Virus record (IMG/VR): IMGVR_UViG_3300015265_000012
Span: 1-34,511 of that record
Direction: 5' to 3' (one strand)
DNA length: 34,511 nt
DNA from: a virus
The notes under the pieces were generated by a model, which saw only the letters and a list, made by a program, of their open reading frames with translations, was not told the origin of the DNA and did no database searches. Position numbers and translations under genes: made by a program. Below, one piece after another: positions 15,632-21,677 of the stretch (position 1 is its first letter; each line of letters begins with the position of its first letter).

Positions 15632-16297
15632 ATGTCCGAATTACAAGCGACCGTCGCCAAACGGATTAAGCAGTGTCGCACCAGCCACGGCTGGACCATG
15701 GACGAAACAGCCAAACGCTTGTCCGTCATTGCCGGTAAAGAAATGTCCCCGTCGCGTTATTCCAACTGGGAGTTGGGTTTGCGGATGCCAGGCCCCGAGC
15801 AAATGATTCACCTCGGCCAACTGTTTGGAAAGCCGGCAGCCTGGGTTCAGGGCTTCACCGATAACGACAGTTTGGGTGCGGTATCGGCCCAATACGTGAC
15901 CGCCAACAGCCCGAACATTTCGACCAAATCCGGCTTTCTGAGCGTGACGCAGGCCACGGATGCTACGGCGTACAGCCTAGAATACCTGGCGGCGCGCGGA
16001 CTCAATCGCAACAAACTGCTATCCATTCGGCAAATTGACAAAAGTATGCACGGCGTCGTCGAAGAAGGCGCCGAGGTATTACTCGACCTCGATCAGCAAG
16101 CCGTGCGCGGCGCCGACCTGTTTGGCATTGCCGTCGCCGGCCATATCTGGATTCGTTTTATACGGCCAGAAATGAATGGCACTTACACCATTACCGCCGC
16201 CGATAACTCGCAATACGCTGACCAAAACCTGTCGGCCGAACAATTCAAGGATATTGACGTTATAGGTCGTGTCGCCCGAATAGCCCACGATCGCTAA
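15632..16297 (+). CDS. CI-like repressor, XRE plus S24-like domain
   Basis: A 221-residue repressor from ATG 15632 (MSELQATVAKRIKQCRTSHG). Residues 1-70 are an XRE helix-turn-helix (TMDETAKRLSVIAGKEMSPSRYSNWELGLRMP). Residues from about 130 form an S24/LexA-like C-terminal domain: Ser138 in DKSMHGVVEEGAEVLLDL, AVAGHIWIRFIRP, and the final VIGRVARIA. The general-base Lys expected in the VKRL-type strand is Arg175, and no Ala-Gly or Cys-Gly cleavage pair stands out in the linker. It may therefore not self-cleave with RecA. It is divergent from the Cro-like gene and ends at an intrinsic terminator. Confidence 0.85.
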   Translation: MSELQATVAKRIKQCRTSHGWTMDETAKRLSVIAGKEMSPSRYSNWELGLRMPGPEQMIHLGQLFGKPAAWVQGFTDNDSLGAVSAQYVTANSPNISTKSGFLSVTQATDATAYSLEYLAARGLNRNKLLSIRQIDKSMHGVVEEGAEVLLDLDQQAVRGADLFGIAVAGHIWIRFIRPEMNGTYTITAADNSQYADQNLSAEQFKDIDVIGRVARIAHDR

Positions 16298-16303
16298 CCA
16301 TTT

Positions 16304-16327
16304 AGCCCTTAGCCAAGGGCTTTTTTA
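16304..16327 (+). terminator. Terminator after the repressor gene
   Basis: AGCCCTT-AGCC-AAGGGCT followed by TTTTTATT, seven perfect pairs. Confidence 0.85.
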
Positions 16328-16337
16328 TTGTCCAGAT

Positions 16338-16354
16338 TTACACTTTACGTGTAA
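16338..16354. promoter_or_regulatory. Operator O3
   Basis: Perfect TTACAC-TTTAC-GTGTAA, 34 bases upstream of the next rightward start codon. The plus-strand genes after the repressor are therefore probably also under CI control. Confidence 0.7.
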
Positions 16355-16387
16355 CATTGCACGCAAATCAGGAAAGGCAGGTTCCCC

Positions 16388-16642
16388 ATGCAGCAAGGTA
16401 GCGAAGTGTCCCACATCACCCCCAAACCCCCCGTCGAATCCTCGCGCGCCCTGGCCATCCAGAAGCAGCGCGTGGTTGCAATCAAGGAAGTGTCCTCACT
16501 CTTGAGCACCATGCAGTACATGGCGCTGTACTGCATCGACCAGAACCACGTCACCCTCGACCATATGGAAACCATGGCCGATACCCTGGGCATCCTGCAG
16601 CGACAGGTCGAAGCGTTGCACCTCGAACTCGCCAGCCACTAA
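16388..16642 (+). CDS. Small helical protein under operator O3
   Basis: An 84-residue protein from ATG 16388, with AGGAAAGG upstream. It is mostly helical (QRVVAIKEVSSLLSTMQYMALY, HMETMADTLGILQRQVEALHLEL) with a coiled-coil-like end. It is the first gene of a short rightward operon that continues with the LuxR-type gene 30 bases downstream. I do not recognise it. Confidence 0.6.
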   Translation: MQQGSEVSHITPKPPVESSRALAIQKQRVVAIKEVSSLLSTMQYMALYCIDQNHVTLDHMETMADTLGILQRQVEALHLELASH

Positions 16643-16672
16643 CCCCCTCTCTCGCAAGGAAGCGTTTCCCTC

Positions 16673-17089
16673 ATGAGTGCCTGCATTCAGATCCACGGCG
16701 ACGAAGTCATTGGCTACCCGGGCCAGAACCTGACCGACAATGAGTTGTTTGTGCTGGTCAAAACTGCCGAAGGCTTCCCGACCCCGGTCATCGCCCAAGA
16801 GCTGAACCTGGACGACACCAGCTTGCGCATGGTCGAACGCAATATCCTGAGCAAGCTGGGCGCCAAGAACAAAGCGCACATGATCACGCGCGGCTTTACC
16901 CTGGGCGTCCTCGCCCCCCAGGCACTGTGCCTGATGCTGTGTGCCATGGCGGTGCTGGAAATAGACACTGACTTCAACCGCCCGCGCTCCCAGCGCCGCA
17001 GCCGCACCCTTACCGAACATTCGCGCACTGTGCGCTGCTCCCCGGCCTCCGCCGGCGGCCCGCCTTCCCGGCAAATGCTCTACGTCTGA
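16673..17089 (+). CDS. LuxR-type helix-turn-helix regulator
   Basis: A 138-residue protein from ATG 16673, preceded by AAGGAAG. Residues about 20-70 form a GerE/LuxR-type HTH: LTDNELFVLVKTAEGFPTPVIAQELNLDDTSLRMVERNILSKLG followed by KNKAHMITRGF. A hydrophobic segment VLAPQALCLMLCAMAVL follows, then a basic, low-complexity tail (RPRSQRRSRTL). There is no receiver or ligand domain, so it is a stand-alone HTH protein of the kind often seen next to plasmid or ICE partition genes. Confidence 0.75.
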   Translation: MSACIQIHGDEVIGYPGQNLTDNELFVLVKTAEGFPTPVIAQELNLDDTSLRMVERNILSKLGAKNKAHMITRGFTLGVLAPQALCLMLCAMAVLEIDTDFNRPRSQRRSRTLTEHSRTVRCSPASAGGPPSRQMLYV

Positions 17090-17094
17090 TCCGC

Positions 17095-17145
17095 TTCGTT
17101 AATTCGTTAATTCGTTAATTCGTTAAATCGTTAAATCGTTAATTT
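17095..17145. repeat. Iteron array 1 upstream of parA (6 units)
   Basis: Six 8-bp units run head to tail: four TTCGTTAA then two ATCGTTAA, ending one base before the -35 box of the parA promoter. This is the longest of six such arrays and the best candidate for a centromere and autoregulatory site. Confidence 0.85.
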
Positions 17146-17146
17146 C

Positions 17147-17175
17147 TTGATCCTCTCAACGGGGCGGCCTATACT
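17147..17175 (+). promoter_or_regulatory. parA promoter between two iteron arrays
   Basis: TTGATC, a 17-base spacer and TATACT form a good sigma70 promoter. Direct iterons lie immediately upstream and inverted iterons (17185-17216) downstream, so a bound iteron protein would enclose the promoter. Confidence 0.75.
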
Positions 17176-17184
17176 CGCCTCACG

Positions 17185-17216
17185 TTAACGAATTAACGAA
17201 ATGACGAATTAACGAA
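17185..17216. repeat. Iteron array 2 (4 inverted units)
   Basis: Four units in the opposite orientation: TTAACGAA, TTAACGAA, ATGACGAA, TTAACGAA. They lie between the promoter and the parA start codon. Confidence 0.85.
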
Positions 17217-17232
17217 AACAAGGATTCTCACC

Positions 17233-17880
17233 GTGGCATTGAAAATTGGCTTCGCAACTCAAAAGGGTGGCCCTGGCAAATCCACCAACGCTCGCGGCAC
17301 CGCTGTCGGGTTCGCGCAAAATGGCTGGGCGGTGAAGGTGGCCGACTTCGACCTCAATCAATCCACCTGCACCCGCTGGCACCAGCGCCGCCTCCAGCGC
17401 GGCCACCAACCCGAAGTGTCGGTCGAACAATTTGGCTCCGTGGCGCACGCACTCAGCCGCGCCGACGATTACGACGTGATGATTTTCGACGGCGCCCCGC
17501 GCGCCAGTAAGGACACCGCTGCCATGGCCGAAGCGTGCGACTTACTGGTGATCCCCACCGGCCTATCCGTGGACGACCTCGATCCCGCCGTCGAACTGGC
17601 CGACGCACTGCATTACAAACACAGCATCCCCGTCGATCGCATCGCCTTCGCCTTAAACCACGTTGGTGACAGCCTGGCCGAACTGGAAGAGGCCAAAGAA
17701 TATTTGGCTCAGAAGCCCTATCACGTCCTCGACGGCTACCTGGCGCAAAAAGTCAGCTACAGCCGCGCCATGGACATCGGCCTATCGGTGATTGAAGTGT
17801 CACACAAAGGGCTGCGCGCCCAGGCCGAACAGCTAATTAGCGCGATCATCAAGCGCGCGACTGCGCTACAATCCAAGTAA
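17233..17880 (+). CDS. parA: ParA-family partition ATPase
   Basis: A 215-residue ATPase from GTG 17233. The deviant Walker A is KGGPGKST (residues 11-18), with Pro14 where most ParA proteins have Val. ADFDLNQST is the A' region and DVMIFDGAPRAS is Walker B. Length and the lack of an N-terminal HTH place it with the small type Ib ParA proteins, which pair with a short ribbon-helix-helix centromere-binding protein. Such a gene follows 37 bases downstream. Iteron arrays flank its promoter and one overlaps its stop codon. It should segregate the extrachromosomal prophage. Confidence 0.93.
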   Translation: MALKIGFATQKGGPGKSTNARGTAVGFAQNGWAVKVADFDLNQSTCTRWHQRRLQRGHQPEVSVEQFGSVAHALSRADDYDVMIFDGAPRASKDTAAMAEACDLLVIPTGLSVDDLDPAVELADALHYKHSIPVDRIAFALNHVGDSLAELEEAKEYLAQKPYHVLDGYLAQKVSYSRAMDIGLSVIEVSHKGLRAQAEQLISAIIKRATALQSK

Positions 17881-17900
17881 CGAATTGACGAAATAACGAA
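17877..17900. repeat. Iteron array 3, across the parA stop codon (3 units)
   Basis: GTAACGAA, TTGACGAA and ATAACGAA, with the parA stop TAA inside the first unit. It lies just upstream of the RBS of the partner gene. Confidence 0.8.
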
Positions 17901-17917
17901 TTAAAGGAAGCCGCGCA

Positions 17918-18181
17918 ATGACTGTTGACGCCCCGAAACCACCTAAGCGCAAGCCATCCACCAAAGGCACCGCGCCAGCCTCTCCACTGGCCACCGAAGC
18001 CCTGGCCAAAGCTGGACACACCCACCAGGCCGGCCCAGAGGAACTGGTAACGGCTAATTTCAAGGTCGACGCCCAATTCAAACAAGACCTGAAAATGTTC
18101 GCCACCATGCACAAAATGAGCATGGTCGAGGTACTGCGCCAGGGCTTTGCCTTGCTCAAGGAAGCCAAAGGCGGCAAGTGA
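17918..18181 (+). CDS. Small ParB/ParG-like partition protein, probable iteron binder
   Basis: An 87-residue protein from ATG 17918, preceded by AAAGGAAG. The N-terminus is basic, Pro/Lys-rich and probably disordered (KPPKRKPSTKG), which in ParG-type proteins stimulates the ParA ATPase. The C-terminal 45 residues fit a ribbon-helix-helix fold: strand VTANFKVD, then helices FKQDLKMFATMH and MSMVEVLRQGFALLKEA. It is encoded directly after parA and followed by a terminator. It is the natural candidate to bind the TTCGTTAW iterons. That link is inference. Confidence 0.72.
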   Translation: MTVDAPKPPKRKPSTKGTAPASPLATEALAKAGHTHQAGPEELVTANFKVDAQFKQDLKMFATMHKMSMVEVLRQGFALLKEAKGGK

Positions 18182-18199
18182 CCGTCGACACACATAGCA

Positions 18200-18226
18200 A
18201 GCCCCGCATCTGGCGGGGCTTTTTTA
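18200..18226 (+). terminator. Terminator of the partition operon
   Basis: AGCCCCGC-N5-GCGGGGCT followed by TTTTTTA. Confidence 0.9.
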
Positions 18227-18231
18227 TGGGC

Positions 18232-18265
18232 AAAAAAAACCGCCTAAGCCGAAGCTCAAGCGGTT
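18232..18265 (-). terminator. Terminator of the C4-like/short-ORF transcript
   Basis: On the minus strand AACCGCTTGAGC-TTCG-GCTTAGGCGGTT is followed by TTTTTTG, an 11-bp stem with two mismatches and a UUCG-type loop. It lies 14 bases past the stop of the 33-codon ORF. Confidence 0.85.
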
Positions 18266-18278
18266 TATCTTGCCGACC

Positions 18279-18380
18279 TTATTGCAGGTCGTCGAAGCGA
18301 TCTCGCAGCAGTTCATAAACGTGATGCACACGCACACAAACCACCACGAAATCCCACGCATGTTTCAAAAACTTCAACAT
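18279..18380 (-). CDS. 33-residue ORF with hairpin-masked RBS, possible toxin-like peptide
   Basis: ATG 18380 opens MLKFLKHAWDFVVVCVRVHH and ends with a charged RDRFDDLQ. The Shine-Dalgarno GGGAGGG (18393-18387) is near-perfect and seven bases from the ATG, but it is partly in a perfect 7-bp hairpin (18383-18389 with 18400-18406). A short amphipathic or hydrophobic peptide, a masked RBS and a strong terminator directly downstream are the hallmarks of type I toxin mRNAs. They also fit the small target ORFs that follow C4-type RNAs. Toxicity is not shown by sequence. The ORF may instead be a leader or part of a larger functional RNA. Confidence 0.45.
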   Translation of the reverse strand: MLKFLKHAWDFVVVCVRVHHVYELLRDRFDDLQ

Positions 18381-18530
18381 GCTTGGCCCTCCCATGGCTG
18401 GGCCAAACCTCCAGCACACTTACCGGACTTGTGTACCTTCGGGATCACGTCAATGCTCCCTGTGAGGCGGCTAAGCTGATGGACGCCTTCTGAGTCATCC
18501 GCACGGATTACTAGCCCGTGTCAGAAGGCA
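18381..18530 (-). ncRNA. C4-like antisense RNA element
   Basis: This stretch has several nested inverted repeats: GCCTTCTGA/TCAGAAGGC (18485-18493 with 18521-18529) and TTGGCCC/GGGCCAA (18383-18406). Read in one frame of the minus strand it encodes GLVIRADDSEGVHQ followed by SIDVIPKVHKSGKC and LAQPWEGQA. I recognise this pseudo-peptide as a phrase widespread in annotated prophages of many gammaproteobacteria. High conservation across hosts in a region without a consistent start is typical of RNA, and C4 antisense RNA of P1/P7-type phages is my best match. The family call is from memory and would need a covariance-model search. Confidence 0.45.
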
Positions 18531-18780
18531 GCTTCAGGGTGGGTCGGTCATGCCGGCCGTGCCCCCATGAAGCTGTCTGCATGGTAACGAAATTTTTTCC
18601 TGCGTGGTGGGGCGCAGCCGCGCATAAAGCGGCTGTGTATATACGTTTTTTCGGCCAAAGCGAGGCGCCACGGGGGTTTGGCGGGGAAACATTTTTTTTC
18701 GTCGTTTTTCGGCGGTTTAGGATTTTGTCCAAAAAACCAACAAAAAAAGCCTTTTTTACCAAAAGGGCTTCACGAATCAC
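18511..18780 (-). CDS. 89-codon ORF upstream of the C4-like RNA (ash-like leader)
   Basis: The frame begins at GTG 18780 (MIREALLVKKAFFVGFLDKI) and runs into the C4-like element, ending at LKLPSDTG. It is basic, with RRKTTKKN and CAAAPHHAGKN. Similar ORFs are widely annotated next to C4-like elements (ash-type names), but the start has no good RBS and the 3' third encodes hairpins (for example CAGCTTCA/TGAAGCTG). It may be a translated leader or only the 5' part of the RNA transcript. Confidence 0.3.
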   Translation of the reverse strand: MIREALLVKKAFFVGFLDKILNRRKTTKKNVSPPNPRGASLWPKKRIYTAALCAAAPHHAGKNFVTMQTASWGHGRHDRPTLKLPSDTG

Positions 18781-18862
18781 TACATCTTGTGTTTAGCGCG
18801 CACCACCAAACCGTCAATCGTTAATTATTGCCACTGCAAGTGCCACCTTGTACCCTGTCGGT

Positions 18863-18948
18863 ACGTCAATGCTCCCTGTGAGTACGAAAGCCCGGCCACT
18901 AACTGGGCTTTCGACGAGAAAGCCGCCCTTACTAGGCGGCTTTTTTTT
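18863..18948 (+). repeat. Second copy of a 20-bp C4-element motif, followed by hairpin and terminator
   Basis: ACGTCAATGCTCCCTGTGAG at 18863-18882 is identical to 18447-18466 inside the C4-like element. It is followed by a perfect 9-bp hairpin, CGAAAGCCC/GGGCTTTCG (18885-18913). A terminator, AGCCGCC/GGCGGCT plus TTTTTTT, lies at 18921-18948 on the plus strand. No protein gene precedes this terminator on the plus strand, so it probably ends an RNA. Confidence 0.6.
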
Positions 18949-18965
18949 GCCTGTGATTCAGACCT

Positions 18966-18977
18966 GTGACGCGTCAC
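18966..18977. repeat. GTGAC-family palindrome over a stop codon
   Basis: Perfect GTGACGCGTCAC containing the TGA stop of the 82-residue gene. Confidence 0.75.
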
Positions 18978-19222
18978 AGCTCGACGCTGAAGCTGCGCAG
19001 GCCGATGGCATCGGCAAAGCGCCCGACCGCCGTCAGGCTCGCCCAGGTGCGCACCTTCTCCCGCCGCGAACGCACCGGCACCCAGCGCGCGCCGCTGCCG
19101 CCGAGGCGCACCGACAACCCCCAGTCGGGGCCGCCGTCGACCTTGGCCACCAGCACCTCACGCACCGCGTGCTGCTCGACCAGGGCGCGCAACACCTCTT
19201 CCTGGATGCCTTCGCCGATCAT
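18974..19222 (-). CDS. Small protein resembling ParC-type partition-associated proteins
   Basis: An 82-residue protein from ATG 19222, coupled by ATGA to the gene upstream. The pattern VLRALVEQHAVREVLVAKVDGGPDWGLSVRLGG, then ARWVPVRSRREKVRTWASL and GRFADAIGLRSFSVEL, resembles short proteins annotated as ParC-family partition-associated in Pseudomonas mobile elements. The match is from memory of the pattern. It lies on the opposite strand from parA, at the end of a three-gene operon. Confidence 0.5.
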   Translation of the reverse strand: MIGEGIQEEVLRALVEQHAVREVLVAKVDGGPDWGLSVRLGGSGARWVPVRSRREKVRTWASLTAVGRFADAIGLRSFSVEL

Positions 19223-19476
19223 GCCGCGCCCCGGGGCGGGCTGAAGGTCAGGCCGTAGTCGCCGACGTAGCCGACATCGCCGCCGAGCGAGCGGCCATCG
19301 TCGAGGGTGACGCAGATGGTGTGCGAACCGCGCGCCGCCGGCAGTTTGTGCGGGGTACTCAGCTCAAACAACCCGGGCATGGTTTCGTTGAGCGTGGCGG
19401 CAAAGCGCTCGACGTGTTCGGAGCCGCTGGCATCGATCAACACCACGTCGACCGGGCCGACATAAGGAAAGGTCAT
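19219..19476 (-). CDS. Hypothetical small protein
   Basis: An 85-residue protein from ATG 19476, which begins on the last base of the upstream TGA (TGATG). It is beta-rich (TFPYVGPVDVVLIDASG, HTICVTLDDGRSLGGDVGYVGDYGL). No motif recognised. It is coupled at both ends, so it is probably made together with its neighbours as one complex or pathway. Confidence 0.55.
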   Translation of the reverse strand: MTFPYVGPVDVVLIDASGSEHVERFAATLNETMPGLFELSTPHKLPAARGSHTICVTLDDGRSLGGDVGYVGDYGLTFSPPRGAA

Positions 19477-19754
19477 CAGCGCCGCCCCGCGAACAACTTG
19501 CGATAGCGCGCCAGGTCGCCGAACAGATCCAGCCACGGCGTGGCCGGGGTCGCCTGCCAGTACACACAATCCCCGGCATGCTGGAACGGCAGGGCCGCAT
19601 CCACAGCGCCTTGGCACTCGTTGCATTCCTTGCAGAACATCAAGCCCAGGTCGACCACCCAGCGCTTGCCGAACTCTTGCATGCGGCTTTCCAAGGCGGG
19701 CCGCTGGAAATAGTCGGGGTCAGTGGACATCGGCGGCACTTTAAAGGCAGACAT
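19476..19754 (-). CDS. Hypothetical small protein with Cys cluster
   Basis: A 92-residue protein from ATG 19754 (MSAFKVPPMSTDPDYFQRP), with GGAG about nine bases upstream. MFCKECNECQGAVDA and a later GDCVYW give four cysteines that could bind zinc. The C-terminus is helical (WLDLFGDLARYRKLFAG). First gene of the operon 19754-18974; it starts about 100 bases downstream of the terminator at 19854. No strong promoter was identified. Confidence 0.55.
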   Translation of the reverse strand: MSAFKVPPMSTDPDYFQRPALESRMQEFGKRWVVDLGLMFCKECNECQGAVDAALPFQHAGDCVYWQATPATPWLDLFGDLARYRKLFAGRR

Positions 19755-19853
19755 GGGCGGCGCTCCGTTTTCGAGTGAGTGGCGGTCAGTGCGTAAAACC
19801 AGACCATGGGGGCATGGTACGCCAGCCCTAGGGGGTCTGGTATCCACCAGCCC

Positions 19854-19891
19854 AAAAAAAGGCCCCCAGCACTCGCGCAAGTGTGGGGGCC
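19854..19891 (-). terminator. Terminator separating two small-gene operons
   Basis: On the minus strand GGCCCCCACACTTGCGC pairs with GAGTGCTGGGGGCC and is followed by TTTTTTT, a long GC-rich stem. A GTTAC palindrome lies 16 bp upstream of the stem. Confidence 0.9.
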
Positions 19892-19907
19892 GATTTGACA
19901 TAAACGG

Positions 19908-19921
19908 CGTTACTCGTAACG
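19908..19921. repeat. GTTAC-family palindrome 16 bp before a terminator
   Basis: CGTTACTCGTAACG, intergenic. Its spacing to the following minus-strand terminator matches that of the copies at 27805 and 34304. Confidence 0.8.
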
Positions 19922-20042
19922 CGGCGGTCACTCGCCCGGCGGCCGCTCAAACTATTTTCAGTCCGCCCGACGAACGGTAGCGTTTTCCGGCTGATTCAGC
20001 ATCGCGCCAAGCTAAATAAAAGACATACGAGAGAATTTACCG

Positions 20043-20177
20043 ATGTCTTTGAACCTCAACCTAAACAGCCTACTGCTGATCATCACCATCTTCGTCACCC
20101 TACACGGCCCCATTCCACCTGCCCCGCCGGCCCCCAACCCGGTCCTGGCCCTGCCACTGACGATGTGCCCCCGGTAA
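20043..20177 (+). CDS. 44-residue membrane peptide on the opposite strand
   Basis: ATG 20043, preceded by GAGAGA, opens MSLNLNLNSLLLIITIFVTL followed by a Pro-rich tail (GPIPPAPPAPNPVLALPL). This is a single membrane-spanning helix in a short peptide. It is the only plus-strand gene candidate in a minus-strand region, and its stop codon lies inside a terminator hairpin. Both points support an independent small gene. It could be a toxin-like or membrane-regulatory peptide; the role is unknown. The upstream base composition is AT-richer than its neighbours (AAGCTAAATAAAAGAC). Confidence 0.45.
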   Translation: MSLNLNLNSLLLIITIFVTLHGPIPPAPPAPNPVLALPLTMCPR

Positions 20178-20192
20178 ACCCGGGGTTCCTTT
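20168..20192 (+). terminator. Terminator of the 44-codon gene
   Basis: CCCCGG-TAAAC-CCGGGG followed by TTCCTTTCT. The T tract is interrupted, so it is of moderate strength. It lies between this gene and the convergent minus-strand operon. Confidence 0.5.
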
Positions 20193-20196
20193 CTGT

Positions 20197-20448
20197 TCAG
20201 TGCGCCGCCGGCGCGGCCTGGGCATTTTGTTGGGCAATTTCCAGATTCCACCAGCCCGCCAGCCGCGAGGCGGCCAGCGCTTCGTGGTACTGGGCCCACT
20301 GCTGATCGCTGATCTTGCCGTGGCGGTCCAGCGCATTGATCTCGTCATACAGGTCAGTGAAGCGGCTCGCCAGATCGCTGGTACTGGTGGCATCCGCCAC
20401 GGCGCGGATTTGCTGGCGAATAACGGCGTCGTCGAACTCGATGGGCAT
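20197..20448 (-). CDS. Hypothetical small helical protein
   Basis: An 83-residue protein from ATG 20448, with AAGGAA eight bases upstream. The helical pattern DDAVIRQQIRAVADATSTSDLA and LYDEINALDRHGKISDQQW contains no known motif. It is the last gene of an operon of six small genes (21875-20197). Confidence 0.6.
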   Translation of the reverse strand: MPIEFDDAVIRQQIRAVADATSTSDLASRFTDLYDEINALDRHGKISDQQWAQYHEALAASRLAGWWNLEIAQQNAQAAPAAH

Positions 20449-20514
20449 GGTGGGGATTCCTTTCAGGCGGAAAAGTTATTCCAGTGAGGGGCAAAGTTTT
20501 TCCGGTACCGCGAT

Positions 20515-20733
20515 TCAGTGCAGCACCCGGGGCGGATCGATGCCCAGTTGCTCGGCCACGGCGTCAGCCTGGGCGCGCAGCGCTTCGATCAAGCGCCGGG
20601 TGCTGGCCTCTTTCTCGGCCAGCGCCGGGTCGCCCTGGGCGCGAATCTGCGCCAAGGCAGCTTGTAAGGCGGCGACCTGGGCGCGCAGGCGCGCCAGTTC
20701 CTCGCGGACCCATTCGCTACGGGGATCGCTCAT
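20515..20733 (-). CDS. Small coiled-coil protein
   Basis: A 72-residue protein from ATG 20733, with AAGGAG eight bases upstream. Nearly the whole length is a predicted coiled coil (EWVREELARLRAQVAALQAA, STRRLIEALRAQADAVAEQL). It probably oligomerises. Function unknown. Confidence 0.62.
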   Translation of the reverse strand: MSDPRSEWVREELARLRAQVAALQAALAQIRAQGDPALAEKEASTRRLIEALRAQADAVAEQLGIDPPRVLH

Positions 20734-20746
20734 GCAGGGGGCTCCT

Positions 20747-20971
20747 TTATTCATCGTCAGCGGCCAGCGCCGCGTCGTCGTCGGCATCGGCCAGCAGGCT
20801 CTTCAGGCGCAACGCCCGCTCGTGCATCTGCATGGCATCCAGCGACATCTGCGCCACGGCGTCGTGCACGTCGACCGGCTGGCCGGTCAACAGGTCGCCG
20901 TAACCTTCCTCGTCCAGGTCTTCACTGACCTGGGCATACACGGCCGCCTGGGCGGGGGTAAGTGCGGGCAT
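20747..20971 (-). CDS. Small acidic protein
   Basis: A 74-residue protein from ATG 20971, with AGGAG nine bases upstream. It is strongly acidic at its end (LADADDDAALAADDE) and contains AVYAQVSEDLDEEGYGDLL. Small acidic proteins in phages and plasmids sometimes mimic DNA to block host nucleases or nucleoid proteins, but nothing specific supports that here. Confidence 0.6.
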   Translation of the reverse strand: MPALTPAQAAVYAQVSEDLDEEGYGDLLTGQPVDVHDAVAQMSLDAMQMHERALRLKSLLADADDDAALAADDE

Positions 20972-20987
20972 GGCAGCGGGCTCCTGG

Positions 20988-21320
20988 TCAGTCGTCGGCA
21001 AAGCGCTGGTCACACGCCGGGGCGGTCGTCGCCGCCGGCCCGGCCGGCAGCGGCCCGACCTCGACCCCGGCGCCCTGGGCGCGCATGGTGGCCACCACGC
21101 GGGCCAGCTCGGCGTCACTCAGGGTCAGCAGCGCGGCCATGTAGAAATGCATGTGCAGGCCCAGCGCGCGCGGCTCGGCGCCGCCGGTGTACTTGCGCCA
21201 TTGCGCGCCCTGGGCCAGCCCGGTCAGGTCGGCCATTTGCGGACTGGTAAAGCCCAGCTCGGTTTTCAGGCGCGCCAGCGCCTCGGCCGAGGGGGGCGTG
21301 TAGTGTGCGATTCGTTTCAT
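20988..21320 (-). CDS. HTH-type small regulator
   Basis: A 110-residue protein from ATG 21320 (MKRIAHYTPPSAEALARLK). Residues 10-45 look like an XRE-type HTH: ALARLKTELGFTSPQMADLTGLAQGAQWRKY, then a helical stretch HFYMAALLTLSDAELARVVA and a low-complexity Ala/Pro tail. The HTH pattern resembles the C-terminal domain of the 138-residue protein at 22296-22712. A role as regulator of this operon is plausible. Confidence 0.6.
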   Translation of the reverse strand: MKRIAHYTPPSAEALARLKTELGFTSPQMADLTGLAQGAQWRKYTGGAEPRALGLHMHFYMAALLTLSDAELARVVATMRAQGAGVEVGPLPAGPAATTAPACDQRFADD

Positions 21321-21371
21321 CAGGCAGCCGTCAGCCCCGGGCAACGCACGGGGCAACCAGGAAGGGAGGGG

Positions 21372-21554
21372 TTAGAGTTTCAGCAACAGCACGGTGACGC
21401 CGATCGTCGCCAGGGCAACCACGGCGCCCAGGGCAAACGGGATCAGCGCCGGCCGGGCCGCCGCGCGCGGCGCCTGGCGCATTTCTTCATTAAAGGCCGC
21501 AACGTCGCTGTGCAGTTGCTGCAAATCCGGGGTGTGGGGCTGGGCATTGCTCAT
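21372..21554 (-). CDS. Small membrane protein with C-terminal anchor
   Basis: A 60-residue protein from ATG 21554, with AAAGGA upstream. It has a soluble helix (LQQLHSDVAAFNEEMRQA) followed by one transmembrane segment (IPFALGAVVALATIGVTVLLL). Its design matches that of the 65-residue protein directly upstream, suggesting a paired membrane complex. Confidence 0.62.
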   Translation of the reverse strand: MSNAQPHTPDLQQLHSDVAAFNEEMRQAPRAAARPALIPFALGAVVALATIGVTVLLLKL

Positions 21555-21677
21555 GCTCGATCATCCTTTCAGGGGCGGGCCGCGCCTGTTGCGCTGCCCT
21601 TGGGCACTACGGTGGACCCTTCGGCGGGCCAGTTCAAGCGCCGCCGATGGGTGGCCCCGCTTGCGCGGGGCCGGGCT

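Noticed and set aside
18848-19258. 136-codon plus ORF starting at the 20-bp repeat
   Set aside because: Its first half encodes hairpins and a terminator and the rest is antisense to the 82-residue gene.
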